Source: an uncultured Pseudomonadota bacterium | Lineage (GTDB): Bacteria; Myxococcota_A; UBA796; CAJQPC01 | Assembly: GCA_913060515.1 (NCBI GenBank) | Contig: CAJXRZ010000013.1 | Location: forward strand, 39,645 to 103,644 | DNA length: 64,000 nucleotides | Reading direction: 5' to 3' | Position numbers and translations under genes: made by a program | The notes under the pieces: model-generated | What the model was told of the DNA's origin: nothing | The model's input: only the letters and a program-made list of their open reading frames with translations | Databases searched by the model: none | Part shown: positions 1 through 8,254 of the stretch, in pieces | Layout of the letters: each line of letters starts with the position of its first letter | How positions within the stretch are numbered: position 1 is the stretch's first letter

Positions 1-332
1 TAGCGGTAGTTCAAGTGCACCGTGGGCGCGTGTGGGTTCCTGGGGTGCAGCACCAAGGACAGACCGGTGGCGAAGAAGCGGCGCTCGTCGCTGTCGATCC
101 CTTTGCCGCGCATGCTGGCCACCGCCGCATCGGGCAGCACCCCGTGTACGGCCGAGGTGTTCACGCCGGCCTTCTCAAAGACACCGCCGTCTTCCATCAC
201 CCGCGTTCTGCCGCCACCGCCACCGGGTCTCTCCCAGTGGATCTCTTCAAAGTTGTGGCCGTCGATGGTGCTCAAGGCCCCGGTGATCTCGTCCTGGGCG
301 TCCTTCACCCGCTGGTGCATCTGCTCGCGCAT
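1..332 (-). CDS. hemF: Oxygen-dependent coproporphyrinogen III oxidase, N-terminal part
   Basis: Cytoplasmic haem-synthesis enzyme that converts coproporphyrinogen III to protoporphyrinogen IX using O2. The 110 readable residues contain, in family order, WERPGGGGGRTRV, VFEKAGVN and SLVLHPRNPHAPTVH, which are hallmarks of the N-terminal half of HemF. Members are usually about 300 residues, so roughly two thirds is missing beyond the left edge. The start is the ATG at 332, with only a weak AGGA just upstream. The gene is divergent from the oxygenase at 419, leaving an 86-base shared upstream region. Its presence argues for aerobic or microaerobic life. The family assignment is firm; the start is likely. 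Confidence 0.9.
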   Translation of the reverse strand, partial: MREQMHQRVKDAQDEITGALSTIDGHNFEEIHWERPGGGGGRTRVMEDGGVFEKAGVNTSAVHGVLPDAAVASMRGKGIDSDERRFFATGLSLVLHPRNPHAPTVHLNYR

Positions 333-418
333 GGTCCTGCAGCTCCGCTTTGTGGGTGGACCTTCTATCGCCGCCAGCGCGCCAGCGGGCTATCAAGGCG
401 GCAAATCAGAGGCACACC

Positions 419-1348
419 ATGTCCCAGTTCAGCATCCCCGTCGTTGACATGCGCGACTTGGCAGATCCGGAGCGTCGCGGCGCCTTTGTCGACGCCCTGG
501 GAGATGCCCTGAGCCAGGTTGGCTTTGTGGCGGTCCAAGGACACGGCATCGACCCGGCGCTCTTGGCCAAGGGCTACGAGACCGCTGTCGCGCTCTTCGG
601 CCAGCCCAACGCCGTCAAGCGCAGCTATGAGACCCCCGAGAACGGGCGTCAGCGCGGCTACACCAGCTTTGGTGTAGAGCACGCCAAGGATGTGGAGGCG
701 CCGGATCTAAAGGAGTTTTGGCACGTCGGCCGCACTCTGCCCAGTGACCACCCGCTGGTGGTCTCCGGAGATGTGCCGGCGAACAACTTCCCCAGCCAGG
801 TGCCGGAGTTCGAGCCCACCTTCACCGAGCTCTTCTCTCAGATGGAAGGCTTCGCCAACCGCCTGCTGGCTGGCTTTGGCAGCTACCTGGGGCTGCCCGA
901 GGGCTACTTTGAGCGCTTGGTCAAGGACGGCAACTCGGTGGTTCGAATCATCAACTACCCGCCGCTCCCAGAGGGTTCCCTGCAAGGCATGGTGCGGGCC
1001 GCTGCCCACGAGGACATCAACCTCATCACGGTGCTGCCCTACGCCTCCAACCCAGGACTGCAGATCCTCACCCGCGAGGGCACCTGGATGGACGTGACCA
1101 CGCCCCCAGATGTGATGATCTGCGATACCGGCGACATGATGGCCTTGCTGACCAATGGCCAGGTCCCGGCCACCACGCACCGCGTCGTGAATCCCTTGAA
1201 CGACGATGGGGGGCGGCTCTCCATGCCCTTCTTCCTGCATCCTCACCCGGACAAGGTGCTCATGCCTTTCCGCGAGGGCGACGCCAAGCCCATTCGTGCC
1301 AGGGACTTCCTACATGCACGTCTCAAGGCCATCGGGGTCGCCAAGTAG
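419..1348 (+). CDS. 2-oxoglutarate/Fe(II)-dependent oxygenase, isopenicillin N synthase family
   Basis: A 309-residue cytoplasmic non-haem iron oxygenase of the isopenicillin N synthase-like superfamily. An N-terminal DIOX_N-like half (residues 5-120, with 'VGFVAVQGHGID') precedes the jelly-roll core. Iron ligands are visible as H197-x-D199 (in AAAHEDINL) and H254 (in ATTHRVV); R266-x-S268 (GRLSMPFF) is the usual co-substrate carboxylate clamp. An upstream in-frame extension to 350 exists, but the ATG at 419 follows an AGAGG ribosome site and begins the conserved domain. The substrate cannot be told; relatives hydroxylate or oxidise diverse small molecules. It stands alone, divergent from hemF. 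Confidence 0.88.
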   Translation: MSQFSIPVVDMRDLADPERRGAFVDALGDALSQVGFVAVQGHGIDPALLAKGYETAVALFGQPNAVKRSYETPENGRQRGYTSFGVEHAKDVEAPDLKEFWHVGRTLPSDHPLVVSGDVPANNFPSQVPEFEPTFTELFSQMEGFANRLLAGFGSYLGLPEGYFERLVKDGNSVVRIINYPPLPEGSLQGMVRAAAHEDINLITVLPYASNPGLQILTREGTWMDVTTPPDVMICDTGDMMALLTNGQVPATTHRVVNPLNDDGGRLSMPFFLHPHPDKVLMPFREGDAKPIRARDFLHARLKAIGVAK

Positions 1349-1354
1349 AGCCCA

Positions 1355-2122
1355 TCAGTCCGCGAGCTTGTTGAGCAGCTCGCTGAGCTCCGCCTCGCTC
1401 CACTCATTGTCCGAAGCAGTCCAGACCAGCTCTCCCTTGGGATTGATGACCAAGGTGCGCAGGTTGTGCAGGATGTCTTTCTCCTGCTGCTCCCGGGTGA
1501 CCCCGGCGTAGGTCAGCAGCTCCTCAAGCTGCGCCTGCTCGAGGCGTGCAAAGGTCCACTTCTCCGGATCGGCGCCCTTCTCTTGTCCGTAGCCGCGGAG
1601 AACCTCCAAGCTGTCGTTGGCGGGATCCAGTGTCACGGCGATGATCTGGGTGTCCGGCGGCAGGCTCTCCTGAACCTTTGCCAGCTTGAAGCTCAGCAGG
1701 GGGCAGAAGGCGGGCAGGGGGCAGGAGGTGAACAGGAAGGTCAGCACCACGGTGCCCTGTTGTCCAACGCCCACGACCTTGTCGCCCTGCAGACTGGGCA
1801 GGACATACTTGGGGAAGGGCTGTCCGATCTCCACGATGCGTGCCTTGCCCACCGGCTCGTGTCCGGTCACGCGAAAGCCGATGGCCCGCATTCCTTCTTC
1901 GGTGTTCATCAGGTTGGCCTGGACCACGTCACCGGGCTTGACCTGGCGGGCCAGGTTGGGGTCCACGATGAAGGAGCCTTGACCTGGCTCCAGGACGTCG
2001 GCGACGCCCTCGTGTTGCAGCACCACAGCGGTGCCGCCGGCTTCGAGCACCACACCTTGGGTGCTGTGCGTCTCACCGCCGTAGAAGTTGCAGGCCACCA
2101 GGAGGGCAATCAGGGGAGTCAT
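1355..2122 (-). CDS. SCO1/SenC-like copper/redox lipoprotein with N-terminal CusF-like domain
   Basis: A 255-residue predicted lipoprotein: a ten-residue signal ends in a lipobox with Cys11 (LLVAC). Residues 20-75 resemble the small copper-binding CusF/SCO-associated domain ('GSFIVDPNLARQVKPGD'). A thioredoxin-like SCO domain follows, with Cys134 and Cys140 in TSCPLPAFCPLL; the two cysteines are five residues apart instead of the classic CxxxC, a spacing I recall from deltaproteobacterial relatives. His219 could be the third copper ligand. The expected role is copper delivery or thiol reduction for cytochrome oxidase maturation in the periplasm. It converges with the oxygenase gene (6-base gap) and is divergent from the gene at 2153. 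Confidence 0.8.
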   Translation of the reverse strand: MTPLIALLVACNFYGGETHSTQGVVLEAGGTAVVLQHEGVADVLEPGQGSFIVDPNLARQVKPGDVVQANLMNTEEGMRAIGFRVTGHEPVGKARIVEIGQPFPKYVLPSLQGDKVVGVGQQGTVVLTFLFTSCPLPAFCPLLSFKLAKVQESLPPDTQIIAVTLDPANDSLEVLRGYGQEKGADPEKWTFARLEQAQLEELLTYAGVTREQQEKDILHNLRTLVINPKGELVWTASDNEWSEAELSELLNKLAD

Positions 2123-2152
2123 AGGGCGCCTCTAACCCGTTAGGTCGGGGGC

Positions 2153-3022
2153 ATGGCTACTCGTGCTCGCACCTTGTTTCTCTCGCTTCTGCTGGGCTTT
2201 GGAGCCCAAGCGTGGGCGGGGGTGCCCCCAGGGTTTGCGCCGGGCCGCATGGTGCTGCTGGAGCGGCTCATTGCTGGGGGGGAGCAAGACCCCGGTGTGC
2301 ACGCTGAGTACGCCACAGGTCTCTCCAGCACCGGTCGCTGCGTCCAGGCGGAGCCACACTTTGATCTGGGAGCAGACTTGGCCAACGGGGCCAGGGCGAA
2401 CTGCCTGCGGGAGCAGGGTCAGGCGCGGCAGGCTGCCGCACTTCGGGAGGCGGAGATCCTGGCCTCGGCTACGCCCTTCCTTCACCACCTGGGGCAGGCG
2501 CAGGACTTGCGGGTGGCCGGTGACTTGCTTGGCGCGGAACAAGCGGGCCTCAAAGCTGCATCTCTCCAGCCCCAGTCCAAGCGCATGTTGGCCTTTTGGG
2601 TCGAGCTGGCCTTGGACCAAGGTGATCTGGTGCAGGCTCAGGGGATCTTGGCGCTCAGTGAGGCGTTGCCCGGTCGGGCACCCAGTGAGCTGCTGTTGGC
2701 GCAGGCCCGCTCTTTGGCGCACGAAGGCGCCTGGCAGGAGGCTGAAGTCCTGACCCGTCAGGCTGGAGGTCGAGGGCGTCAACCCACCCAGGCCGCTTGT
2801 CTGCGCGTGCGCATCCTGATCGAAGAGGGGGATGCACCTCTGGCGCTGATGGTCTTGCAGCAGCCCCGCTTTGACGATCGGGAGGAGCTCTGCCTGCTTC
2901 GGGCACACGCTGCGGTTCACCGGGCCTTGGGCGAGCCAGAGATTGCCTTGGAGTGGGAGATGCTGATTTGGGCCTTGGCACCACAGGGAACGCTGGATAC
3001 CGAAGCGATCCCAAGACTGTGA
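2153..3022 (+). CDS. Exported TPR-like repeat protein of unknown function
   Basis: A 289-residue protein with a clear signal peptide (residues 1-22, ending AQAWA) followed by alanine/leucine-rich helical hairpins such as 'ALREAEILASATPFLHHLG' and 'SLAHEGAWQEAEVLTRQAG', spaced like degenerate tetratricopeptide repeats. No catalytic motif is visible. It starts 30 bases from the divergent SCO-like gene, so both may share a control region. The next lipoprotein gene begins 36 bases after its stop on the same strand and may be co-transcribed. The export prediction is good; the function is unknown. Confidence 0.65.
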   Translation: MATRARTLFLSLLLGFGAQAWAGVPPGFAPGRMVLLERLIAGGEQDPGVHAEYATGLSSTGRCVQAEPHFDLGADLANGARANCLREQGQARQAAALREAEILASATPFLHHLGQAQDLRVAGDLLGAEQAGLKAASLQPQSKRMLAFWVELALDQGDLVQAQGILALSEALPGRAPSELLLAQARSLAHEGAWQEAEVLTRQAGGRGRQPTQAACLRVRILIEEGDAPLALMVLQQPRFDDREELCLLRAHAAVHRALGEPEIALEWEMLIWALAPQGTLDTEAIPRL

Positions 3023-3058
3023 GGTCATGTTGACCTGCAAGCTGTACTGGAGTCCCTG

Positions 3059-3958
3059 ATGCGCCGCCTCTCTCTCTCTTTCTCTTTGCTGGCTGCTGCC
3101 GGTCTGGCCTTGGCATGCGGCGGTGATGTTGAGCCTGCCGAGGAAGACACCTGGCTCTTTGGCGAGGGAGACGCGGACGCGGACAGTGACTCGGACTCCG
3201 ACACCGACGCGGACAGCGACGCGGACTCGGACGCCGACAGCGACGCGGACTCGGACGCCGACAGCGACGCGGACTCGGACGCCGACGCCGACGTCACCTT
3301 CGTTCCCGTGAGCATGGCCTTCAACTGGAGCGTTGGGTACAAGAACGGCGAATACCTGGGGTGGATCAACACGGACGGCACGGCGGTCGATCCCTACGTC
3401 GAGATCACCTTCTACGAGGAGGAGTACTTCAACGCCGGTGACGCGCGCTACGCCTGTACTTGGTACGGCTACCTGAACGGTGTCGGAGAAGACGACATGG
3501 GCATCAGCGGTCTCTGGTACGGCGCGGAGCTGGAGATCAGCGACGCTGGCGCGACCGACTGCTCCGGCTTTGACACCTCTGTCTGGGGAGACACCGACCC
3601 AGCCAAGGCCATCGCTGGCACCCGCGTTGGGTTGGGCTTTGGTCCCCTTGGGCCAAACGTGGCATCTGAGCTGGAGACGGCTGTCTACGATGCAGGCTTG
3701 GACTGGGAGGCCGACTGGGAGCCCAGCGTCTTTAGCTACTACATGGGCTTTGCCAAGAGCAGCGGCGCCAACCTTGGGGCGGATGCGCAGGACTATGGCT
3801 ACGCCTTCGCATCTCAGGTGGACGCGAGCATGAACATCATGACGGACGACGACGGGAACCTGATCACCCAAGAGATCGGAGGCGACACCATGTTGCCTCC
3901 GCGCTCCTTCCTGAGCGGCCGGGCCTGGCTCGCCGTGGATCCCTCCGTCTTCGAGTAG
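3059..3958 (+). CDS. Surface lipoprotein with Ser-Asp-Ala repeat linker (paralogue 1)
   Basis: A 299-residue lipoprotein: signal MRRLSLSFSLLAAAGLALAC with the lipidated Cys at 20, then an acidic stretch and, from about residue 37 to 79, a linker made almost only of Asp, Ser and Ala pairs (SDAD units). A Tyr/Trp-rich globular domain follows (residues 80-299) that I do not recognise. Such linkers are typical of myxobacterial surface lipoproteins and probably hold the domain away from the outer membrane, possibly binding Ca2+. The gene at 4246 has the same signal peptide, linker and a Tyr-rich domain but is shorter, so the two are paralogues or share a linker by repeat exchange. Confidence 0.75.
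   Translation: MRRLSLSFSLLAAAGLALACGGDVEPAEEDTWLFGEGDADADSDSDSDTDADSDADSDADSDADSDADSDADSDADADVTFVPVSMAFNWSVGYKNGEYLGWINTDGTAVDPYVEITFYEEEYFNAGDARYACTWYGYLNGVGEDDMGISGLWYGAELEISDAGATDCSGFDTSVWGDTDPAKAIAGTRVGLGFGPLGPNVASELETAVYDAGLDWEADWEPSVFSYYMGFAKSSGANLGADAQDYGYAFASQVDASMNIMTDDDGNLITQEIGGDTMLPPRSFLSGRAWLAVDPSVFE
3212..3283 (+). repeat. Three perfect tandem copies of a 24-bp coding repeat
   Basis: Copies lie at 3212-3235, 3236-3259 and 3260-3283, each starting GACAGCGACGCGG and encoding DSDADSDA. The perfect identity, in a linker where synonymous change would be harmless, points to recent expansion or ongoing slippage. The length is a multiple of three, so copy-number change alters linker length without frameshift. 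Confidence 0.85.
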
Positions 3959-4024
3959 CGTAGGGTTCATCTCCTTGGACCTGGCCCGTGGCGCTCAGCT
4001 TCGGGCTTGGGCCGCCATTCGTTC

Positions 4025-4040
4025 CGGGGCTCGGGCCCCG
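4025..4040. terminator. Short GC-rich hairpin downstream of paralogue 1
   Basis: CGGGGC TCGG GCCCCG forms a perfect 6-bp stem with a 4-base loop, 67 bases after the stop of the lipoprotein gene. No T-run follows, so a terminator role is only a guess. Confidence 0.3.
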
Positions 4041-4117
4041 CTTCACCCGGCGTACCTGGAATAGCGGCAACTGAGGTCGGCGGGTCTGGTCTCCATGGGC
4101 TACCTTGGCGGGGTGTT

Positions 4118-4168
4118 AATGGCTACTACTACAGCCAGGGCTTCACCGGCACGGCTGTTGTGAAGTAG
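4118..4168 (+). pseudogene. Possible 3' remnant of a third lipoprotein paralogue
   Basis: In one frame this stretch reads NGYYYSQGFTGTAVVK followed by TAG. The C-terminus of the gene at 4246 reads [20 protein letters not shown] followed by TAG. Both are Tyr-rich, have Gly-Thr/Ser-Ala-Thr/Val-Val patterns and end at Lys-stop. No start codon, signal peptide or SDAD linker precedes it in frame, so if the match is real it is the tail of a deleted family member. The match is short and was judged by eye. Confidence 0.35.
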
Positions 4169-4182
4169 TGACTTGGCTTGCC

Positions 4183-4211
4183 CCCGCCGCTTTGTAAGCT
4201 TTGGTGGCGGG
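4183..4211. terminator. Hairpin between the possible remnant and paralogue 2
   Basis: CCCGCC (4183-4188) pairs with GGCGGG (4206-4211); inside, GCTT-TGT-AAGC can form a second small stem. It lies just after the stop of the possible gene remnant, where a terminator would sit, and 34 bases before the start of the next gene. It could also act in the 5' leader of that gene. Confidence 0.35.
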
Positions 4212-4245
4212 CTGACGTTGTGAGAGTCCGAAAGGAGAGAAGAAG

Positions 4246-4932
4246 ATGCGCCGATTGACCCTGACCCTGACCCTGGTGACCTTTGCTGGCTTTGCACTCG
4301 CTTGCATTGGTGGCGACGACGAGGTCACCGGCGACACCTGGATAATCGACGGTGACGCGGACACCGATGCTGATTCGGACTCAGATACAGACTCAGACTC
4401 GGACTCCGACGCCGACAGCGACGCGGACTCCGATGCGGACTCCGATGCCGACAGCGATGCGGACTCCGACGCCGACAGCGATGCAGACTCCGATGCCGAC
4501 GCCGATCCCGAGTACACCACGTACCGCGGGACCGAGCGCTACCAGTTCTACGGCGGGGAGACGGTCTTTGACGGCACCTACCAGTGCAGCCTGAAGTACA
4601 ACGCGGCCGAGCTCTCGACGGCCTCCTGCAGCGGTTGTGACTTCGCCTTTGAGCTCGCCATGACCTACCAGACCAGTGGCTCCTCCGACCCGGAAGGCCT
4701 CTGCACTGCCTCGGCGGCCGACCTCAGCTTCTACTACGGCTTCGATCCCAGCTACTCCAGCTACGGGGCTACCGTCATGTACAGCGCCGATGGCAGCAGC
4801 TGGGGACGCATGGGAGATGCCAGCTTCGACGGCAGCCGCTTTGAGTACGACGTGCTGGCCTACGACGACTACTACAGTGGTGGTGCCTACTACACCCTGG
4901 GTTGGGTCGGTAGCGCGACCGTGAGCAAGTAG
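4246..4932 (+). CDS. Surface lipoprotein with Ser-Asp-Ala repeat linker (paralogue 2)
   Basis: A 228-residue lipoprotein: signal [20 protein letters not shown] with Cys20, then a long linker (residues 36-86) of DTD, DSD and SDAD units, and a Tyr/Ser-rich domain with three Cys in '[19 protein letters not shown]'. A strong ribosome site, AAAGGAGAG at 4231, precedes the ATG by about six bases. The signal peptide is close to that of the gene at 3059 and supports common origin, while the C-terminal domains look different. It ends three bases before the convergent thioesterase gene. The binding partner or substrate is unknown. Confidence 0.75.
   Translation: MRRLTLTLTLVTFAGFALACIGGDDEVTGDTWIIDGDADTDADSDSDTDSDSDSDADSDADSDADSDADSDADSDADSDADSDADADPEYTTYRGTERYQFYGGETVFDGTYQCSLKYNAAELSTASCSGCDFAFELAMTYQTSGSSDPEGLCTASAADLSFYYGFDPSYSSYGATVMYSADGSSWGRMGDASFDGSRFEYDVLAYDDYYSGGAYYTLGWVGSATVSK
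4346..4506 (+). repeat. Degenerate Asp/Ser/Ala-coding repeat tract
   Basis: GAC, GAT, TCC, TCG, AGC and GCG/GCC codons alternate to encode the SDAD linker. Unlike the tract at 3212 the third positions vary (GAC/GAT, TCC/TCA), so this array is older or is being diversified, but short runs such as GACAGCGATGC still recur. Confidence 0.7.
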
Positions 4933-4935
4933 CTT

Positions 4936-5400
4936 CTACTTGCCTTTTCCCCCGAACGCTTCAGCCGTTCGCTTGGCCAAGTCGTCGATGGGGTAGAGGT
5001 TGAAGGTGCCCACGGCGATGGCCAGCACCCGCCCATCTTGGTCCACCGCTTCCCCCTGAATCACCAGATGGGAGCGTCCGGCGTGCACCACCTTGGCCGT
5101 GCACCGCAGGCGCGCGCCCACCTTGGCCGGCTTGAGCAAGTTGACCTTCATCTCCAGGGTCGAGGTCGCCTTGTTCTTGGGCAAGGCGTACTCGATGGCG
5201 GCCACCCCAAGTCCCGTATCGAGGAGGGCCATGACTGCGCCGCCGTGGGAGATGCCAGGGGAGCCTGACATGGCCGAGGTGATGGTCATCGTGACTGCGC
5301 TGGGGCCATCGCTGTTCAGCTCAAAGTCCATGCCCATGGTGGCGACCAGGCCGCCGAGCTCGTGCCAGCGGGCCAGAAATGCTTGGGGGTCCATCTTCAT
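4936..5400 (-). CDS. PaaI-type hotdog thioesterase
   Basis: A 154-residue single hotdog-fold protein, the normal length for PaaI/YdiI-like acyl-CoA thioesterases that hydrolyse acyl- or aryl-CoA in the cytoplasm. The signature GISHGGAVMALLDTGLG (about residues 49-65) carries the HGG loop and the catalytic Asp in the long helix; 'STLEMKVNLLKPA' is the conserved strand behind it. The first ATG (5400) has AAGGA about ten bases upstream; an ATG two codons later is an alternative. It is convergent with the lipoprotein gene. A second, distinct PaaI-like gene lies at 15424. Confidence 0.85.
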   Translation of the reverse strand: MKMDPQAFLARWHELGGLVATMGMDFELNSDGPSAVTMTITSAMSGSPGISHGGAVMALLDTGLGVAAIEYALPKNKATSTLEMKVNLLKPAKVGARLRCTAKVVHAGRSHLVIQGEAVDQDGRVLAIAVGTFNLYPIDDLAKRTAEAFGGKGK

Positions 5401-5456
5401 GGGGCGGTCCTTCGGTGTCAGCCTCTAACAGGGGGCTTGGGCGTCCGGGTTAGCAG

Positions 5457-6107
5457 GTGCCGGTGAACGCCCCCCTTGCCAGCGCGACGCCTCCTTCTGA
5501 CGGCCCCTCTGGGGACGCCGCTGGGGACCAGAGCGCAGTTCTCGAGCCCGAGCGCCTGCGCTTCACAGATCTCTTCAACCTGGCGGGCGCCCTGACCCTG
5601 GCGCGGCTGCCCCTGGCGGTGGTCACCAACCACTTCATGCACAACCACTGGGCCTTTGTGGGCGTCTTCCTGCTCGCGATGGCCTCGGATGTGCTGGACG
5701 GTCCGGTGGCCCGTTGGACTGGGAAGCAGTCCCGAGCCGGCGCCGTAGCGGACGGTTGGGCCGACAAGATCTTCCTCATCAACTTCGCGTGGGCCATGCA
5801 GATGGCCGGCTACGTCGAGGGCTGGCACCTCTGGCTGTGGTTTCTGAGAGAGATCATCCAGGGGGCCATCGTTCCTGTGGTGGCTTTGGACTACGCCTAC
5901 CAGCGCAAGCCGCACCCCACACCCTTGCCCGAGGGCCGCTTGGCGACCCTGTGCATCGCGGTGGCGATGATGGCGGCGCTGGCGCATATGGACGCGGCCC
6001 GAGACATCTTGACCGTGGTCGGCGGCATGATGGGGGCTCAGGCGGCCCTTCGCTACGCTTGGCGAGATCAGCCTTGGAAGCGTTTCTTTGGGGCGGCTGG
6101 CGACTGA
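5457..6107 (+). CDS. CDP-alcohol phosphatidyltransferase family membrane protein
   Basis: A 216-residue integral membrane enzyme that transfers a phosphatidyl or similar group from a CDP-alcohol to an acceptor alcohol. The complete signature D78-x2-D81-G-x2-A-R86-x8-G95-x3-D99-x3-D103 is present (SDVLDGPVARW, then GAVADGWADK). Hydrophobic helices flank it (about 60-78, 108-125, 128-150, 165-182). The start is uncertain: GTG at 5457 is the first, and the first 35 residues are low-complexity, so a later start is possible. The acceptor is unknown; the family includes glycerophosphate, inositol and cardiolipin-forming enzymes. Confidence 0.82.
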   Translation: MPVNAPLASATPPSDGPSGDAAGDQSAVLEPERLRFTDLFNLAGALTLARLPLAVVTNHFMHNHWAFVGVFLLAMASDVLDGPVARWTGKQSRAGAVADGWADKIFLINFAWAMQMAGYVEGWHLWLWFLREIIQGAIVPVVALDYAYQRKPHPTPLPEGRLATLCIAVAMMAALAHMDAARDILTVVGGMMGAQAALRYAWRDQPWKRFFGAAGD

Positions 6108-6151
6108 ATTTTGAGTGAGTCCTTGCGGCGATTCAGGTCTGCAATAAGAGG

Positions 6152-8254
6152 GTGTGCTTCCCCCTGACTGGATGGACCGTGTCCGACCCGCAGCACCCAA
6201 TTGTTCAGGAAGAAATCTCTCTTCTGGCCGAGATTCGCACCAAGCTGGAAGAGCGTCCCGCCGAGAGCGGCGCCTCTGAGAAGCAGATCGTCGCCGAGCT
6301 CCTTCGGCTTCGCGAGGACATGCCCAACGCCAAGCAGGAGGATCTGGGCGCGCTCTTTCAGCAGTTCGACTCCCTGCACGCGCTGCTCAAGCAGATCCGC
6401 TCGGCCCGCAACAACGACAGCGTGGATCCGGACAACCCCTACTTCGCCCACATGCGCCTGCGCGAGAACGGCAAGGAGCGGGATCTCTACCTGGGCAAGG
6501 TCACCCGCATCGACCACGGCCTGCGCATCATCGACTGGCGCAACGCCCCCATCGCGCGCATCTTCTACCGCTACCGGGAAGGGGATGACTACGCGGAAGA
6601 AGTCGGCGACCGCATCCTGGAGGGGGACATCGTCGCGCGTCGTTCCGTGGCCATCGCCATGGGAGAGCTGGAGCGGGTGGACTCCCCCCAAGGCACCTTC
6701 AGCAAGAGCCGAAGCGGCGAATGGACGCACCGGGAGCCGGGTCACGCGCAGCTGGCCGGGGGCCAAGGCTCCAGCTTGCTCAAGCACGAGAAGGGCGGGG
6801 CCAAGGGACGCATGGGCAACGCCAACCGGCAGCATCGCAGCGACAAGTACCTGCCTGACATCGCCGCGCTGATCGATCCGGAGCAGTTCGAGCTCATCAC
6901 GCGTCCCGACTCCGGTCTGGTCGTCATTCGCGGCATCGCCGGCTCCGGCAAGACCACCGTCGCGCTGCACCGCGTGGCCTATCTGGCCTTCAAGGAGAAG
7001 AAGCACTTCCGTCCGGACCGCATGATTGTGGTCGTCTGGGGACGTGCCCTTCGGGACTACATCTCCAAGGTGCTGCCCGGCCTGGGGGTCGAAGGCGTCA
7101 AGGTGGAGACCTGGAACAACTGGTCACGCAACCTGGCCCGAAAGCACTTCCCCTTCCTGCCCAACAAGATCGCCGATGACACCCCGGAGATCGTCTCCAG
7201 GCTCAAGCTTCATCCTGGCTTTATGGCCGTCATGGAGCACCAGATCGAGACCGTGCCCAACCCGGCCACCGCCGACGGTGTGTTCGAGGACTTCTTGGGC
7301 ATGTTCATGGACCTGGAGAAGCTCGAGGAGATCCTGGCCCACAACTGCCCCGGCGTCTTCTCTCGCAAGGAGCTCGAGCGTGTCTGGGACTGGACCCGGC
7401 GTCAGCGCAGCGCGCTCACCGACTGGGTGGAAGGGGACAAGGAGCAGGGGGCTTGGCTGGACCCGGAAGACGACGCGCTCTTGCTGCGCCTCTGGCAGAT
7501 GCGGGTGGGCCCTCTGCGCGCTCGGGGACGCCATGCGCTGCAGTACGCCCACATGGTCGTGGACGAGGTTCAGGATCTCTCCCCCCTCGAGGTCGCCGTG
7601 CTCATCGGTACCTTGGACAAGCGCCGCAGCATCACCCTGAGTGGAGACACCCAGCAGCACATCATCGAGCAGGCCGGCTTCACCGACTGGGAGTCCTTCT
7701 TGGAGCGCCTGGGCGTCGCCGGCTCCTCCGAGGTCAGCACCCTGCGCGTGAGCTACCGCTCCACCCACGAGATCACCAGCTTTGCCCGCAAGGTGCTCGG
7801 TGACTTGGCAGAGGACGACATTCCGCCCACGACCACCCGTCCTGGCGCGCCAGTGGAGCTCTTCCGCTTCACCGACCACGGCGCTTGCGTGGCCTTCCTC
7901 TCCGAGGCGCTCTCGGAGCTGGTGCGGCGCGAGCCGCTGGCCAGCATCGCGGTGCTCACGCCCTCCCGGGCGCTCTCCCACATCTACGCCGAGGGGCTGG
8001 ACAAGGGCGAGGTGCCCAGGCTGCGTCAGGTGCACGACCAGAAGTTTGCCTTCGCTCCCGGAGTCGAGGTCGTCGAGGTCTCGGAGATCAAGGGTTTGGA
8101 GTTCGACTACGTGGTGCTGGTGGAAGTGAGCGCTGCCAACTACCCCGACAACTCTCATGCCCGTCGCCTGATGCATGTCGGCGCGACCCGTGCCGCCCAT
8201 CAACTCTGGCTGACGAGTGTGGGAACGCCCAGCCCCATTCTGCGGGAAGACTGA
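6152..8254 (+). CDS. HelD-like superfamily 1 helicase / RNA polymerase-recycling ATPase
   Basis: A 700-residue UvrD-like ATPase. The N-terminal module has 'LYLGKVTRIDHGLRIIDWRNAPIARIFYRY', close to the HelD/HelR N-terminus in kind, then Walker A GIAGSGKTT (residues 261-269), VVDEVQDLSPLE (Walker B), GDTQQ, VSYRS, and a C-terminal EIKGLEFDYVVLVE and HVGATRAAHQLW. HelD proteins strip stalled RNA polymerase from DNA; other relatives act on DNA, so the target is inferred. Starts at GTG 6152 or GTG 6179 are both in frame; the latter has GGATGG just upstream. Its TGA overlaps the ATG of the next gene. Confidence 0.85.
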   Translation: MCFPLTGWTVSDPQHPIVQEEISLLAEIRTKLEERPAESGASEKQIVAELLRLREDMPNAKQEDLGALFQQFDSLHALLKQIRSARNNDSVDPDNPYFAHMRLRENGKERDLYLGKVTRIDHGLRIIDWRNAPIARIFYRYREGDDYAEEVGDRILEGDIVARRSVAIAMGELERVDSPQGTFSKSRSGEWTHREPGHAQLAGGQGSSLLKHEKGGAKGRMGNANRQHRSDKYLPDIAALIDPEQFELITRPDSGLVVIRGIAGSGKTTVALHRVAYLAFKEKKHFRPDRMIVVVWGRALRDYISKVLPGLGVEGVKVETWNNWSRNLARKHFPFLPNKIADDTPEIVSRLKLHPGFMAVMEHQIETVPNPATADGVFEDFLGMFMDLEKLEEILAHNCPGVFSRKELERVWDWTRRQRSALTDWVEGDKEQGAWLDPEDDALLLRLWQMRVGPLRARGRHALQYAHMVVDEVQDLSPLEVAVLIGTLDKRRSITLSGDTQQHIIEQAGFTDWESFLERLGVAGSSEVSTLRVSYRSTHEITSFARKVLGDLAEDDIPPTTTRPGAPVELFRFTDHGACVAFLSEALSELVRREPLASIAVLTPSRALSHIYAEGLDKGEVPRLRQVHDQKFAFAPGVEVVEVSEIKGLEFDYVVLVEVSAANYPDNSHARRLMHVGATRAAHQLWLTSVGTPSPILRED

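Noticed and set aside
3169..3300. SDAD tract as a CRISPR-like or satellite array
   Set aside because: The repeats are 24-bp in-frame codon repeats without spacers and encode a lipoprotein linker.
2132..3970. 612-codon - strand frame over the SDAD lipoprotein genes
   Set aside because: It is a mirror of the repeat linker (Val-Gly-Arg repeats) and of two genes with signal peptides on the + strand.
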